DNA of 64,000 nt from Paenibacillus sp. FSL H7-0326 (GCF_001955535.1 NZ_MPVN01000007.1:62001-126000), one strand, 5' to 3'; positions 46,358-55,536 are shown, counted from the stretch's first letter. Program-made: numbers and translations. The notes: generated by a model from the sequence alone, not told the origin.

Positions 46358-46740
46358 CCATGTTTAGTTAAACATGAAGAACATAAAGAATATAATGATA
46401 TATTAAAAAAGTCATATTTATTTATATAAAATGAAAGGAAACTCGAGGCAAGTAATTTAATTTGGTCACATTAGTACATAAAAGGACTGCAATAAAATTA
46501 CTTGTAAAAAGACCTAATTGGGTTTAGATTCTGTAATCTTTTACTATATGTTCACAAAACCCGTATTTTGTACATATGTATATGGGCTATAAAGATGAAT
46601 TGCGCCCTTCTTTGTATTTTTGCGCTAAGTAGCTCTGTAACTCATGAAACGTTAATTGCTCTATATAAATCCTCCCCTTTAATGTTTATATTGTAAACAG
46701 ATTTGCCAAATAAGGTTATTCGTGAAGCTATTAAACTATC
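46358..46740. other. Intergenic region with a possible start-codon-lost remnant
   Basis: On the minus strand CCTCCCC at 46671-46677 gives a good ribosome binding site. It is followed, where a start codon should be, by ATA (46664-46662) and 25 sense codons (IEQLTFHELQSYLAQKYKEG, NSSL) to a stop at 46587. This looks like a short gene or gene end that lost its ATG. Nothing else identifiable. Confidence 0.35.
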
Positions 46741-46756
46741 CTGCCCGTTAGCTTAA
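46741..46756 (-). repeat. CTAACGGG repeat, copy A (gene 3' border)
   Basis: CTGCCCGTTAGCTTAA on the plus strand; on the minus strand TTAAGCTAACGGGCAG contains the stop codon of the YdcF-like gene. Other copies at 47401, 48074, 56019 and 57468. Confidence 0.75.
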
Positions 46757-47317
46757 CTCAATGCCTGACCCTAGTCGATAAATAGCAGGTCTGAAATACT
46801 TGCCCACCTTTTCAAGCTCATTCATTACGTAGCTTATTTTATTCTCATCAAGAAACCAGTTTTCTTTAGATGTCCCTGTCTTATCAATGACTGGGCTTAC
46901 ATAAAATTCCGTGTCCCTCGGAAATACAAATTGATAAGTAAGCAGTGCTCTCCGTGCATGGTAATTTTTGCAGACCAAGACAACATTCTTTGGTTGAACT
47001 CCTCGTTGTTGTAAAACCTCCAAAGATAGCCGTGCATTTTCAAATGTGTTCGTGGCTTTATCTTCTTTTAAGATTGCCTCAGTAGGTACCCCTAGTGATA
47101 TCCCTATATTTCGTAAAAACTCCCATTCTGTTGTTTCTACATTTGGTGTTGCACCACCTGAAGGCAAGATATACGGCGCAATTCCATGGTGAAATAACAT
47201 TGCAGCCCTTTCAATTAATTGAGAATGACTTGCACCAGGTATTAATATTACATCCGACTTCTTTATCTCGGTTTCAAAGAACATAAAATCACTTATACAA
47301 TCAAATGGGTAAGACAA
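46748..47317 (-). CDS. YdcF/DUF218-family protein
   Basis: 189 residues. VILIPGASHSQLIERAAML, LPSGGATPNVETTEWEFLRN, NTFENARLS and VVLVCKNYHARRALLTYQF are the DUF218 motifs. YdcF-family proteins are putative nucleotide-binding or cell-envelope enzymes of unclear role. No membrane anchor, unlike many members. TTG start at 47317 behind GGGGGAG. The gene is bracketed by CTAACGGG repeats at both ends. Confidence 0.82.
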   Translation of the reverse strand: MSYPFDCISDFMFFETEIKKSDVILIPGASHSQLIERAAMLFHHGIAPYILPSGGATPNVETTEWEFLRNIGISLGVPTEAILKEDKATNTFENARLSLEVLQQRGVQPKNVVLVCKNYHARRALLTYQFVFPRDTEFYVSPVIDKTGTSKENWFLDENKISYVMNELEKVGKYFRPAIYRLGSGIELS

Positions 47318-47400
47318 AATAACTCCCCCTTATAAAATGCCCGTTATAAGACAAGGATCAACACTTTTATCTCCTTCTCCTTATCATGTTTAAGTTATAG

Positions 47401-47422
47401 TTTCCCGTTAGTTGAACAATAG
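47401..47422 (-). repeat. CTAACGGG repeat, copy B (gene 5' border)
   Basis: On the minus strand TTGTTCAACTAACGGGAAAC lies about 85-105 bases upstream of the YdcF-like gene. It has the GGGAAAC variant also seen upstream of the lipoprotein gene at 55980. Confidence 0.7.
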
Positions 47423-47467
47423 CTGCCAGAAAATACTGACAGCCACAATAATTTCATTAAGGAACCT

Positions 47468-47848
47468 TCAATTAAGTTGTAGTAAACGTATGATTTCACC
47501 TTTTGTAAAACCGCCGACGAAGACAGCAACCATTGGATACCAGCACTCATGATTGATGAGAACCATCAAGGGAATGGCTACGGCAAAAAAGCAATGAGAG
47601 AATTAATTGACTTTATGAGGCAAAATGGTTGTAAAAGAATAATGATCGGACACAGAGTTGTCGGCAGTAAAACCGACTAGTATCGCTTGCGAATATATTG
47701 CGCGCAATTCAAAATCATGAACGTATTTAGATTCTGCAATCCAATAAACAACAGGAGCTGGAAAAACACTTTTTTGTTCTAACTTTACATTTAACTTGGT
47801 ACAATCGTACCAGTTCTCTAGTGATACTTGCTTTAACTCAATATTCAT
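47468..47848 (-). pseudogene. GNAT acetyltransferase broken by an internal inversion
   Basis: The minus strand from ATG 47848 (good GGAGG site) encodes an N-terminal GNAT half: ELKQVSLENWYDCTKLNV to AILVGFTAD. The next 153 bases carry the middle of the gene on the opposite strand: DEDSNHWIPALMIDENHQGN then GYGKKAMRELIDF, the acetyl-CoA motif. The minus strand then resumes with GFTKGEIIRLLQLN and a stop at 47468. Turning 47513-47665 around gives one unbroken 126-codon frame. That frame is about 20-25 residues shorter than usual GNATs, so an internal deletion is also likely. Confidence 0.82.
47513..47665. other. Inverted segment inside the GNAT gene
   Basis: 153 bases bounded by short inverted repeats: GCCGACGA at 47513-47520 and TTGTCGGC at 47658-47665. 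Reversal restores the reading frame at both joints. It could be a one-off rearrangement through microhomology or an invertible switch. Confidence 0.75.
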
Positions 47849-48073
47849 AAGTAAATTCCTCCAGAATTTGATATCACAGAGGAATTCCCTCTATGATTAT
47901 AATTGAACTTCCTCTGTAACAAGCACAAGAGCATATATATTCTTCATACCACAACACTCCCTTCAATAATAGAACACACAACCAAAAGTATACTGCCAAT
48001 CAATGCTTTATGATTGGTATAAAATCGTTATAAAAAGTTCCCGACCCCTACCTTAGTTTCATGACTACGTTAT
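47849..48073. other. Region upstream of broken GNAT gene, possible 16-codon leader
   Basis: On the minus strand GGGAGTG followed by ATG 47947 opens a 16-codon frame (MKNIYALVLVTEEVQL) ending at 47897, some 50 bases before the GNAT start. It may be a leader peptide or a remnant. No other feature seen. Confidence 0.3.
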
Positions 48074-48096
48074 CCTGCCCGTTAGCTTAATGAATT
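48074..48096 (-). repeat. CTAACGGG repeat, copy C
   Basis: TCCTGCCCGTTAGCTTAATGAA. The same 21-base form recurs at 57468. A truncated palindromic element begins about 15-20 bases to its right. Confidence 0.75.
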
Positions 48097-48107
48097 AACG
48101 GTAAATA

Positions 48108-48150
48108 ACTATTAGATATATGACTAATCGGGCATAGGAACATGTTCTTG
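48108..48150. repeat. Palindromic element, truncated copy 1
   Basis: ATTAGATATATGACTAATCGG followed by GGAACATGTTCTTGTCC, matching the left end of the fuller copies at 48301 and 57506. The right part is missing. Confidence 0.6.
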
Positions 48151-48300
48151 TCCTCAACCGCAAGTTTCAGTACAATATTACGCTTCTTTAATACCTAACC
48201 GCTGGTATTTAACCTCTCATCGCTTAAGTTGTTCTTAAACAATGTGAACATTTCATTTATTATGGTACTTAATGCAGTTTTAAGTGCATGTGAACAATAT

Positions 48301-48468
48301 TTAGATATTCATCTAATCGGCATTCGGACTATGTTCTTGTCAATTCCGGTAATCGGTACAAGTTCTTGTCCTTGGCTTGGGACAAGAACTTGTACCGATA
48401 AAATAAAAAAGCCGCTAAATTAGCAACTTTAATGGGACCATGTTCTTGCCCCTTGACACCTCTTCAGG
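48301..48468. mobile_element. Palindromic (MITE-like) element, copy 2
   Basis: The left end TTAGATATTCATCTAATCGG is itself an imperfect hairpin. The core is a perfect 20-bp inverted repeat: ATCGGTACAAGTTCTTGTCC at 48352-48371 and its complement at 48380-48399, with an 8-base loop. It is followed by a minus-strand terminator-like hairpin (GCCGCTAAATTAGC next to an A-run) and a right end GGGACCATGTTCTTG near 48434. No coding capacity. Shares all parts with the copy at 57506. Confidence 0.72.
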
Positions 48469-49013
48469 AGTCAAATGGTGCTGGCTCGTAATTTATAGTA
48501 TTCTGTAAAAAGGTGACCTTTTCCTTTCACCTGTCTCTGCAAATAAGTATTTTAAATACTTCTTACTCTTTATTTCTCCTAATATATTTTTGCTATTTTA
48601 TATAACTCATTCCAACTTAATTGCGTTTTTATAATTATATGACTTTAGCGCTTTAGGTGCTACTCCTCTTACGATCTCGATAGTCAATAAAATCTACATC
48701 AGCTCAATCAGAAGAAGACTATAGCTCTAAACACATGTTCATCGAAATCAATATTATGAAGTAGTAATATTTCGTATTCTTTCCGGACACTTATTTAACT
48801 ATATCCTTAATTTGATATAATTCTTACCGGCTAACGCAAAGGTGGTTAAAAAAAGCTGAAGAAAAGAATTATGTAGTAGTTATGGTTATAAAAGATAGAA
48901 ACACCAGGTCCATACACTTAGGGTAATACAAAACCGATAGGAACCTGACTGCGCTCAAACTATTAAAAATATCCAATTTCCAGGCTTCATTCATTAAAAA
49001 ATGGAGGCTTATA
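48469..49013. other. AT-rich intergenic region
   Basis: About 545 bases with no credible gene. A short open run on the plus strand near 48845-48928 (WLKKAEEKNYVVVMVIKDRN) may be the end of a lost gene. GGAGG at about 49003 is the ribosome binding site of the next lipoprotein gene. Confidence 0.4.
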
Positions 49014-49757
49014 ATGAAGAAAATCTTCTTAGTTTTTACACTTGGAGCGGTGCTACTGTCGGGTTGTGCAAAAGAGGCTGAAGAAAGCAATTCTCAGGTT
49101 AGCACAAGTGAAATCGAGCAAACTGAGACTGCAACAGAAAAAGAAATTACTGAAAATAAGGAATTGCTTAGTCAAGATGAGACCGAGGGGATCGTTGTCA
49201 ATGGTATAAATAAAGAAGGCGATATATTTTCCTCGATTAATGTAGAAATAAATGGCCGAAATAAAACATTTAATTGGACTAACATAACGAATCCATCATT
49301 TTATCCGCAAATATTCGTCGGAAACGTAGATGTAGACAAAGAAGATGAAGTTATTATTGTTCTGACCACTGGAGAAGGTATAGGTATTCGTGAATCGAAT
49401 ATTCACGTTTTGAAGAGAGACTTCTCAGAAATTGAAGTCACCGATCCATTAGATAAACTTAAGGATGTAGTAAAATGGAATTTGAAAAAGGGAGACAGTA
49501 CCCGCGATTATTCTATTTCTATCCTTGGAAAAGGGAAAGCCTTTATATTTAATGAAAGTGATGTTGTCAGTTGGTTTGATGAACCTGTTATGGGCAATAT
49601 AATAAGGTACGGATTCTTGGATAATCGAATTGTCGCCGAAATACCAATTCAAGTATCACCGGGAACATTTATAGGATATGTTATTGTTAAATTCAGTCTA
49701 GACGAAGGGAAATTATCTCCGACAGACTATCAATATCAAGAGCAAAGAATACTATAG
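49014..49757 (+). CDS. Lipoprotein of unknown function
   Basis: 247 residues. Lipobox LLSGC with lipidated Cys near residue 18, then an acidic Ser/Thr/Glu linker to about 55, then a beta-rich domain with VGNVDVDKEDEVIIVLTTGE, which recalls FG-GAP/VCBS-like repeats of Bacillus surface lipoproteins. ATGGAGG precedes the start. Followed by a terminator. Confidence 0.75.
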   Translation: MKKIFLVFTLGAVLLSGCAKEAEESNSQVSTSEIEQTETATEKEITENKELLSQDETEGIVVNGINKEGDIFSSINVEINGRNKTFNWTNITNPSFYPQIFVGNVDVDKEDEVIIVLTTGEGIGIRESNIHVLKRDFSEIEVTDPLDKLKDVVKWNLKKGDSTRDYSISILGKGKAFIFNESDVVSWFDEPVMGNIIRYGFLDNRIVAEIPIQVSPGTFIGYVIVKFSLDEGKLSPTDYQYQEQRIL

Positions 49758-49787
49758 CTCATGAAAAAAGAGTGAGTACAATAAAAA

Positions 49788-49818
49788 AACAGGCTACCAC
49801 GATGGCAGCCTGTTTTTC
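49788..49818 (+). terminator. Terminator after lipoprotein gene
   Basis: AACAGGCTACCA / TGGCAGCCTGTT with one mismatch, then a T-run. Confidence 0.85.
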
Positions 49819-49825
49819 TTTAAAT

Positions 49826-50149
49826 AGATATTAGAAGAGAAATGTTTTAAATAGAAATCGATTTAGCATCGATGTTGTTCCAGGTGAAAGACCTGAAGGA
49901 ACAGTAGATATATCAATGATCCCACAAGAAGACATTCACATTCCCCTTCACTCAAATAACACTTCAATTAGATCTGATTCTTCTGTTATTGATACTGCAG
50001 AAAAATACGACTCCACTTTTGTAGTTAGCTCTTCTTCTATCACTCCAGATGGTGATCTAATACGAATAATTCAAGCAGACGCTACAGCAGAGAAAGATGT
50101 AGTTATCGAACGCTTGAAAAAATCCTATTCACTTGAAAAATTAGAATAA
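49826..50149 (+). pseudogene. Orphan C-terminal coding fragment
   Basis: An open frame without a credible start at its left end reads RFSIDVVPGERPEGTVDIS and then from ATG 49916 MIPQEDIHIPLHSNNTSIRS to the stop at 50149. No ribosome binding site precedes 49916, so this is more likely the tail of a deleted gene than a 77-residue protein. Family not recognised. Confidence 0.35.
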
Positions 50150-50339
50150 CAGAACTAAATGGAAATGCCGTTGCATATGTTGATTGAGAAGTAAGAAAAG
50201 TGGTCCACATTATCTCTAAGGACCATTTTATTACGATTTCTTCTAACATGCTATTCTTCAAGAATTATTGAAAGTAGTAAATCAAATTGAATTATAAAAA
50301 AATTAAAGAAATAATCTGAACCATTATTTAACGGAAACT

Positions 50340-50483
50340 CACCCCTTTATTCTTGCATTGAATTCAGTTGTTAAGCCGTGCCTCCAGCTTCCTTAGGATC
50401 TATTCGCACAACAGACTTCCTTACTCTGGGGAGTAGATTCGCCAGCCACTATTCGGAAGTTTCACCCTATAATGCTGATCGTA
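50340..50483 (-). mobile_element. Fragment of a second group II intron (domain I region)
   Basis: The minus strand carries GGGTGAAACTTCCG and AAGGAAGCTGGAGGCA, matching in order the GGTGAAAGTCCG and AAGGAAGCCGGAGGCA of the neighbouring full intron's domain I. The GUGYG 5' end is missing because the other intron's 3' end abuts it. 50150-50339 shows nothing else. Confidence 0.5.
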
Positions 50484-52381
50484 ATCGAGTAGGAGGCTAC
50501 TCATTAGTTGAGTAGCCGACCTCTCACACCACCGTACGTACCGTTCGGTATACGGCGGTTCAACCGTTTAAGTGCAATTGACGCAAGCGCTCGTACTGGG
50601 CAGGGAAGTCATAGTACCCTGCCTGTGCGAGCCTTTTGTTTGTTACAGAGCGATTCAATACTGCACTTCCGGCTATCCGCCAGTAGCCCAGTCTTGTGTT
50701 CCCCCATTGGTAAGCCTGCCACTCCGGTACTCCTAACTTTCGCAGGTTTTGCACCTTCGTTCGAGGCTTCTTCCACTGTTTCCAAATGTACATGCGCATC
50801 CGTTTTCGTAGCCATTCATTCCAGCTTTGTAGGATTCGTTTCATGTCTGCTACATAGAAGTATCCAATCCAGCCACGAATGTAGACTTACACATTTTCCA
50901 TGACCTGCCGTGCATTCTTGCCCTGACTTCGACTTGTTAGCTCTTTTAGCTTCTTCTTTGCTTTAACGAGGGATTGACGGTGTACGCGCACGTATACGCC
51001 GTTTGCGTTCTTCCCCAAAGCAAATCCTAGGAATTTGAAGTGTTTCTTCGCCACGACACTGACGACTTTGCTCTTCTGCGTGTTCAATTGGAGTTTTAGT
51101 TTCTCTTCCAAATACGTCTGGCTGGATTCTAGCAGTCGTATAGCTGCTCGTTTGCTCTTCGCTAGCACCACGATGTCATCCGCATAGCGGATGACCCTCA
51201 CACCTCGGCTTTCCATCTCTTGATCGAACTCGTTCAGATAGACGTTTGCCAAAAGCGGGGACAACGGTCCACCTTGTGGTGAACCTTCTTCCGTTGCGCG
51301 ACGGACTCCCTTTCTCCATGACTCCGCTTTTTAGGTACTTCTTGATCAGGTCGATCACACGTTTGTCCTGGATTGGTTTGCGTAGCAGATTCAAAAGAAG
51401 CTCATGGTTCAGTGTGTTGAAGTATTTGGACAGGTCAATTTCGACCGCGTAACTGTATCCTTGTTCGGCATAGGCTTTTACTTTCCGAATGGCCTGCTGC
51501 GCACTTCGTCCCGGGCGGTAGCCGTTACTTCCGTCCGGGAAGAGCCGTTCGAACAGCGATTGCAGTTGCTGGGCGATTGCTTGTTGAATCACTCGATCCA
51601 CTACGGTCGGGATGCCTAGCTTTCGCACGCCGCTCCCATCTGGCTTGGGAATCTCCTTACGCCGCACCGGGCTTGGTTTGTAGCTTCCTCCCCGGATGCT
51701 CTGCAGAAGTTTCTCTCTGTTTTCTCGCAACCATGGCAGCGCCGCCTCGACTGTCATACCATCGATTCCCGGCGCACCGTGGTTACGCTTGACCTGCTTG
51801 TACGCTCGGTTCAGATTATCTCTGTCCAGTATGCGTTCCATCAGATCGGTTGCACTGTCTCTTTCTCTACCTTCCCGAGCTTCGATGCTCCGCGCTCCTG
51901 CATACCCTTCGCGTTCCACGCTATCTCTTTGCCGGTAGCCCTTTCGGTATTCTGCTTTCATCGCATCGATTCTCCTTTCAGTCTGTATTCGAGACTTACG
52001 ATTGTTCGGCCCTTCCCGAAAAAAAACTTCTCGGTACTATGGCCTCTGCTGACTTCTCACAGCAAGCTTTACTCCGTCTTTCGGATTTTTTTCCTACCGG
52101 ACGTCTGTGAGACCTCCCCGGGTAAGAGCGATAACCTTCCCCTCATCTATCTGCCACATTCACATGCTGGAATTCGGGCAGTATTGGACTTCGCTTTGAC
52201 TGGCAAGCTCGTCCGTTCCAGTATGCCTTGTATGTGATTTCTGTTCGTCAGACCGAGGGTTTGCCTCCGGCTTCCTTCAGATTCCGTCTCGCGACGGACA
52301 CCCTTGCCTTTGGCTAACAGTTCCTACTGCCAAGCCTGTAGCGGACTTTCACCGCCGAGTTATCGCCCATGCCGGGCGCAC
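50484..52381 (-). mobile_element. Group II intron, inserted behind a transcription terminator
   Basis: About 1.9 kb. On the minus strand it starts GTGCGCCCGGCATGGGCGAT at 52381 (the GUGYG end) and runs through domain I-IV sequence and a broken maturase. It ends with a domain V hairpin (about 50519-50562, CCGTATACCGAACGGTACGT) and a domain VI stem (GGCTACTCAACTAATGAGTAGCC) with a bulged A, ending ..CTCGAT at 50484. It sits 3-4 bases past the stem of the penicillin-binding-protein gene's terminator, the known target preference of group IIC introns. Confidence 0.85.
50560..51961 (-). pseudogene. ltrA: Group II intron reverse transcriptase/maturase, frameshift plus stop
   Basis: Start at 51961. 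RT motifs: APGIDGMTVEAALPWL, PDGSGVRKLGIPTVVDRV, SNGYRPGRSAQQAIRKV and EIDLSKYFNTLNHELL. At 51308-51310 one extra G (C on plus) shifts the frame; continuing in the second frame gives SPLLANVYLNEFDQEM and the catalytic RYADDIVVLA. A TAA at 50887-50889 interrupts ARQVMENV before VYIRGWIGYFYVADM and the maturase domain X (LGYWRIAGSAVLNRSVTNKR) to 50560. With both fixed it would be about 467 residues, the normal size. Confidence 0.88.
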
Positions 52382-52384
52382 CAG

Positions 52385-52420
52385 AAGAAGGGCCCACAAA
52401 TTCGTTTGTGGGCCCTTCTT
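52385..52420 (-). terminator. Strong terminator of the penicillin-binding-protein gene, intron target
   Basis: Perfect 16-bp stem AAGAAGGGCCCACAAA / TTTGTGGGCCCTTCTT with a 4-base loop, directly behind the stop codon at 52422. The T-run expected after the stem is cut short by the group II intron, which starts at 52381. Confidence 0.85.
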
Positions 52421-52421
52421 G

Positions 52422-54431
52422 TTATTTATCTCTGTTCTCTTTACCTTTAGGTACTCCATCAAGTCCATAGACTTGGTCATAAGCGTCGAAGATTTTACGT
52501 GCTACAGGAGCCGCGCTACTAGAACCGAATCCACCTTCAGGTATAACTACCGCTACAGCCAATTTCGGATTCTCGCGAGGAGCAAACGCGATGAATACCC
52601 CATTATCAATAACATTTTTATTGCCGTTATGCCATATTTCTTGCTGAGATGTTCCTGTTTTACGAGCAAAATCATAAGGGAAATCATTAAAAGCCATACT
52701 TACATTTGTTTTCATCCCCTTATGAACTGTATCCCAGTAGACATCGTCAAACTTCACTTCATTTAGCACTTTGGGTTCGATCTTTTTAACCACATTACCT
52801 TCAGCGTCGCGAATTTCTTTAACTAAATGCGGCTCCATTCGCTTTCCTTTGTTAGCAAGTGTTACTGCAAATTGTGCAAGTTGCATAGTAGTATATTTGC
52901 CTTGCTGACCAAATGAAGCAAAAGCAAGTCGTGAGAGTGAAGTTTCACCTTCATTCTTGTACTCAAGTAAACCTTCAAACTCTTTAGGGAGATCCACTCC
53001 TGTTTCTACCCCGAGCCCGAACTCTTTCATATATTCATCCCAAATGCCAATACCTTCACTTCCGTAACGTTTCCAAAGTTCCTCACCAATCAAGTCTACC
53101 ATAAATGCATTCGAAGAATGTTCTATTGCGGTTGCAGCAGAAAGCGGTCCATATACATGATTCTGAGAGTTTGTAACATCAGAGTTATCACGACCGAAAT
53201 AGGCTACTCCTCTGTCTTGATAAACGATCCCATTAGGTGAGAAAAAACCTTCCTTTAAACCGATTAACACACTAAGCGGTTTAACAGTTGACCCTAATAG
53301 CACTGTGGACTCGGGATGTGTACCGCTATCATCAGGCGGAAAAGATTCAACTGTACCATTCCTATAGATATACTTAATCTTGTCGTAGTCCCAAGGTGCA
53401 TTTGGATCGTAATCAGGCATACTTGCCATTGCCACTACGTTACCAGTATCTACTTCCATCGCTACAGCAAAACCGGTTTTAGCGTTCTCATGGTATCTGC
53501 CAGAAACCCGATTTTTATGTAGCCAGTCAAGTTGTTCCATGATTGCTTCTTCTGTAGCTAATTGAATATCCTTATGAATGGAGGAAATCAAATCATGTCC
53601 TTTTTCAGGGGGATGGATAGTAGTTCCTTCTTCCGGTAAATTTAAGGGATTTATCGGTATTTGGCTGTATCCTGCTTTACCCCGAAGAACATCTTGATAT
53701 TGTCTTTCTAGTCCATCTACCCCAACATATTCAAGCTCAGAATAAACTAGTCCTGGGTCGGTTTGAGCACTATTAGCTTTATCAATAGCTTCGTATTCTG
53801 ATAAAGTTTTAGATGTCTTGAATGTTTTCAAATATCCAAGAGCTTGCACTGCTACCGTATCTTCATCATATTTGCGTACACTTTCCTCAATAACACTTAC
53901 TCCTGGAAAATCCGTCTTATGCTGCAAGAAATAAGCTATTTCTTCTTCTGACAAATCTGCTTTGATTAGTCTAGGTGTATATCCATGTGTCTGTGTATAG
54001 TTAAGATCCATTGCAATAATAATGTCATCAGCGGTCATTGGTTCACTTTCTTTATCTTTGTGCTCTTCAAATACTTTTGCGATCTTATCGGCAATTTCGA
54101 TCACTTCAGCACGGTTCGGATTCACCGAACCATCACTTGGTTCTCTATAATTTTTATATAAGGTTATATATAGGGATTGGATGGAATCTGAATACGCTAA
54201 TTTAGTTTCAGCGGTCGCATCATAAATTGTACCTCTAACTGGAAGTAAGGGAATATTTTTTGTCACACTATTAATCTCTTGTTGAGCAAGAACAGGACCT
54301 TCTACAAATTGTAGTACTGCTAATCGAATTATTATAACTGAAAAGATAACAAATGAACTAAAAAAGAAAAGATTCAAACGAAAGCTAAAACGGCGTTTTT
54401 TAGATAATTCCTCTATATCATTCTGTTCCAT
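52422..54431 (-). CDS. Penicillin-binding protein, class B transpeptidase (PBP2/PbpA-like)
   Basis: About 669 residues. An N-terminal membrane anchor (LNLFFFSSFVIFSVIIIRLA) and a dimerisation domain starting VRGTIYDATAETKLAYSDS lead to the transpeptidase domain with GSTVKPL (Ser381, Lys384), SSN (Ser439, Asn441) and KTG (591-593). It cross-links peptidoglycan. ATG 54461 has no ribosome binding site, so ATG 54431 behind GAGG is chosen. Isolated from cell-shape genes in this accessory region, it may be an extra, low-affinity type PBP. Confidence 0.88.
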   Translation of the reverse strand: MEQNDIEELSKKRRFSFRLNLFFFSSFVIFSVIIIRLAVLQFVEGPVLAQQEINSVTKNIPLLPVRGTIYDATAETKLAYSDSIQSLYITLYKNYREPSDGSVNPNRAEVIEIADKIAKVFEEHKDKESEPMTADDIIIAMDLNYTQTHGYTPRLIKADLSEEEIAYFLQHKTDFPGVSVIEESVRKYDEDTVAVQALGYLKTFKTSKTLSEYEAIDKANSAQTDPGLVYSELEYVGVDGLERQYQDVLRGKAGYSQIPINPLNLPEEGTTIHPPEKGHDLISSIHKDIQLATEEAIMEQLDWLHKNRVSGRYHENAKTGFAVAMEVDTGNVVAMASMPDYDPNAPWDYDKIKYIYRNGTVESFPPDDSGTHPESTVLLGSTVKPLSVLIGLKEGFFSPNGIVYQDRGVAYFGRDNSDVTNSQNHVYGPLSAATAIEHSSNAFMVDLIGEELWKRYGSEGIGIWDEYMKEFGLGVETGVDLPKEFEGLLEYKNEGETSLSRLAFASFGQQGKYTTMQLAQFAVTLANKGKRMEPHLVKEIRDAEGNVVKKIEPKVLNEVKFDDVYWDTVHKGMKTNVSMAFNDFPYDFARKTGTSQQEIWHNGNKNVIDNGVFIAFAPRENPKLAVAVVIPEGGFGSSSAAPVARKIFDAYDQVYGLDGVPKGKENRDK

Positions 54432-54668
54432 AAAAAACCTCGCTTTTACCTTTTTAAACATATATAATACTTATTTTACTATTAGTAGTATTCAAACACA
54501 ATAATTACAAATTTTTAGATCTAAATGTATTTTATGATGAGATTGCTGAGAGTTAGTTAAGCGTTAGACAGAACCTCCTAGTTCATACTGAACGAGTATA
54601 CTGCCCCGAGATAGGAGTATATGTTATTATTTAAGAGAAACATAATTGTTTAGACGGAGTGTGATAAT

Positions 54669-55199
54669 ATGGTTGTTTCTATACGGAAATTACGAATCAC
54701 ATTTATTATATTACTGATAGGTATTGATTTGGTTTGGTTCTTCGCATCCATAGTAGAGTTTGACATTACACTCTTTAAAAAAAGCAATTATACCATTCCA
54801 ATCATCCTACACATCCTTCTTTTAATTTTGATAGCTAGAAAAAGTGAAGGTAACAGATTAATTACTTTAGTAATAATCATTACACTTTCCTTTTTTCTTC
54901 TAATTAAACATTCTTTTACCCCCATATTCCATCCGTTTAGTTTTGAACACGTCACTATTCCTGCAAATAAGGGAAGTGTTATAGTCGAAAGTCGACCAGA
55001 CTTGGTTTATTCTAGTGTTAAATATTATCGTGTTTATCAAACAAAAATTGCAGGACTTTTTTTAACTGAACTAACGACTAAAGAAGTGATAATTGACATT
55101 TCTAAAGGTGAATTTTTTGACATTAATTCTTCAGAATTGACTAAGGATACCGTCACATTCGATACCCTCAAGGGTAAACGGACCTTTAGTCTTAAATGA
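54669..55199 (+). CDS. Membrane protein of unknown function
   Basis: 176 residues with three membrane segments in the first 90 (ITFIILLIGIDLVWFFASIV, PIILHILLLILIA, LVIIITLSFFLLI) and a C-terminal extracytoplasmic domain of about 85. GGAGTGTGATAAT precedes ATG 54669. No family recognised. Confidence 0.65.
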   Translation: MVVSIRKLRITFIILLIGIDLVWFFASIVEFDITLFKKSNYTIPIILHILLLILIARKSEGNRLITLVIIITLSFFLLIKHSFTPIFHPFSFEHVTIPANKGSVIVESRPDLVYSSVKYYRVYQTKIAGLFLTELTTKEVIIDISKGEFFDINSSELTKDTVTFDTLKGKRTFSLK

Positions 55200-55536
55200 C
55201 GGGACTGTCTGAGGAGTTCCTTTAGGGCAGTGGCTTTGCAGCCGAAGGCGTTTCAAACGGCATGTCTATGTGAAAAGACCAACTTCATTCAAAGAAACCC
55301 ATTGTATTTTCCCGAGATGTTGAACATAAGCTGATTCGTTCGGACGATCCTGGAATGCCTCTGTACGAAAAATTTCTTTATTTCTTTTATCAAAGACAAT
55401 TAAGTTACCTTACAACAGTTATTGTGTGTGTGCCCCGACAATACTAACTAAATTCCCACAGCAGACTCATGGTCGATATCAATTTATCCGAGGCCGATCC
55501 CACTTGAGGTCTGCTTCCCCCAAGCTATGGAACTAA
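55200..55536. other. Intergenic region with coding debris
   Basis: A plus-strand open run around 55295-55446 reads KPIVFSRDVEHKLIRSDDPG then MPLYEKFLYFFYQ without a start codon or ribosome binding site; probably the remnant of a lost gene of unknown family. No other signal seen. Confidence 0.35.

Noticed and set aside
48301..48468. CRISPR-like repeat array
   Set aside because: The repeats are palindromic ends of a dispersed element without regular spacers.
51246..52237. Several plus-strand frames of 60-150 codons
   Set aside because: They lie opposite the group II intron and its maturase, show no homology, and are long only because of base composition.
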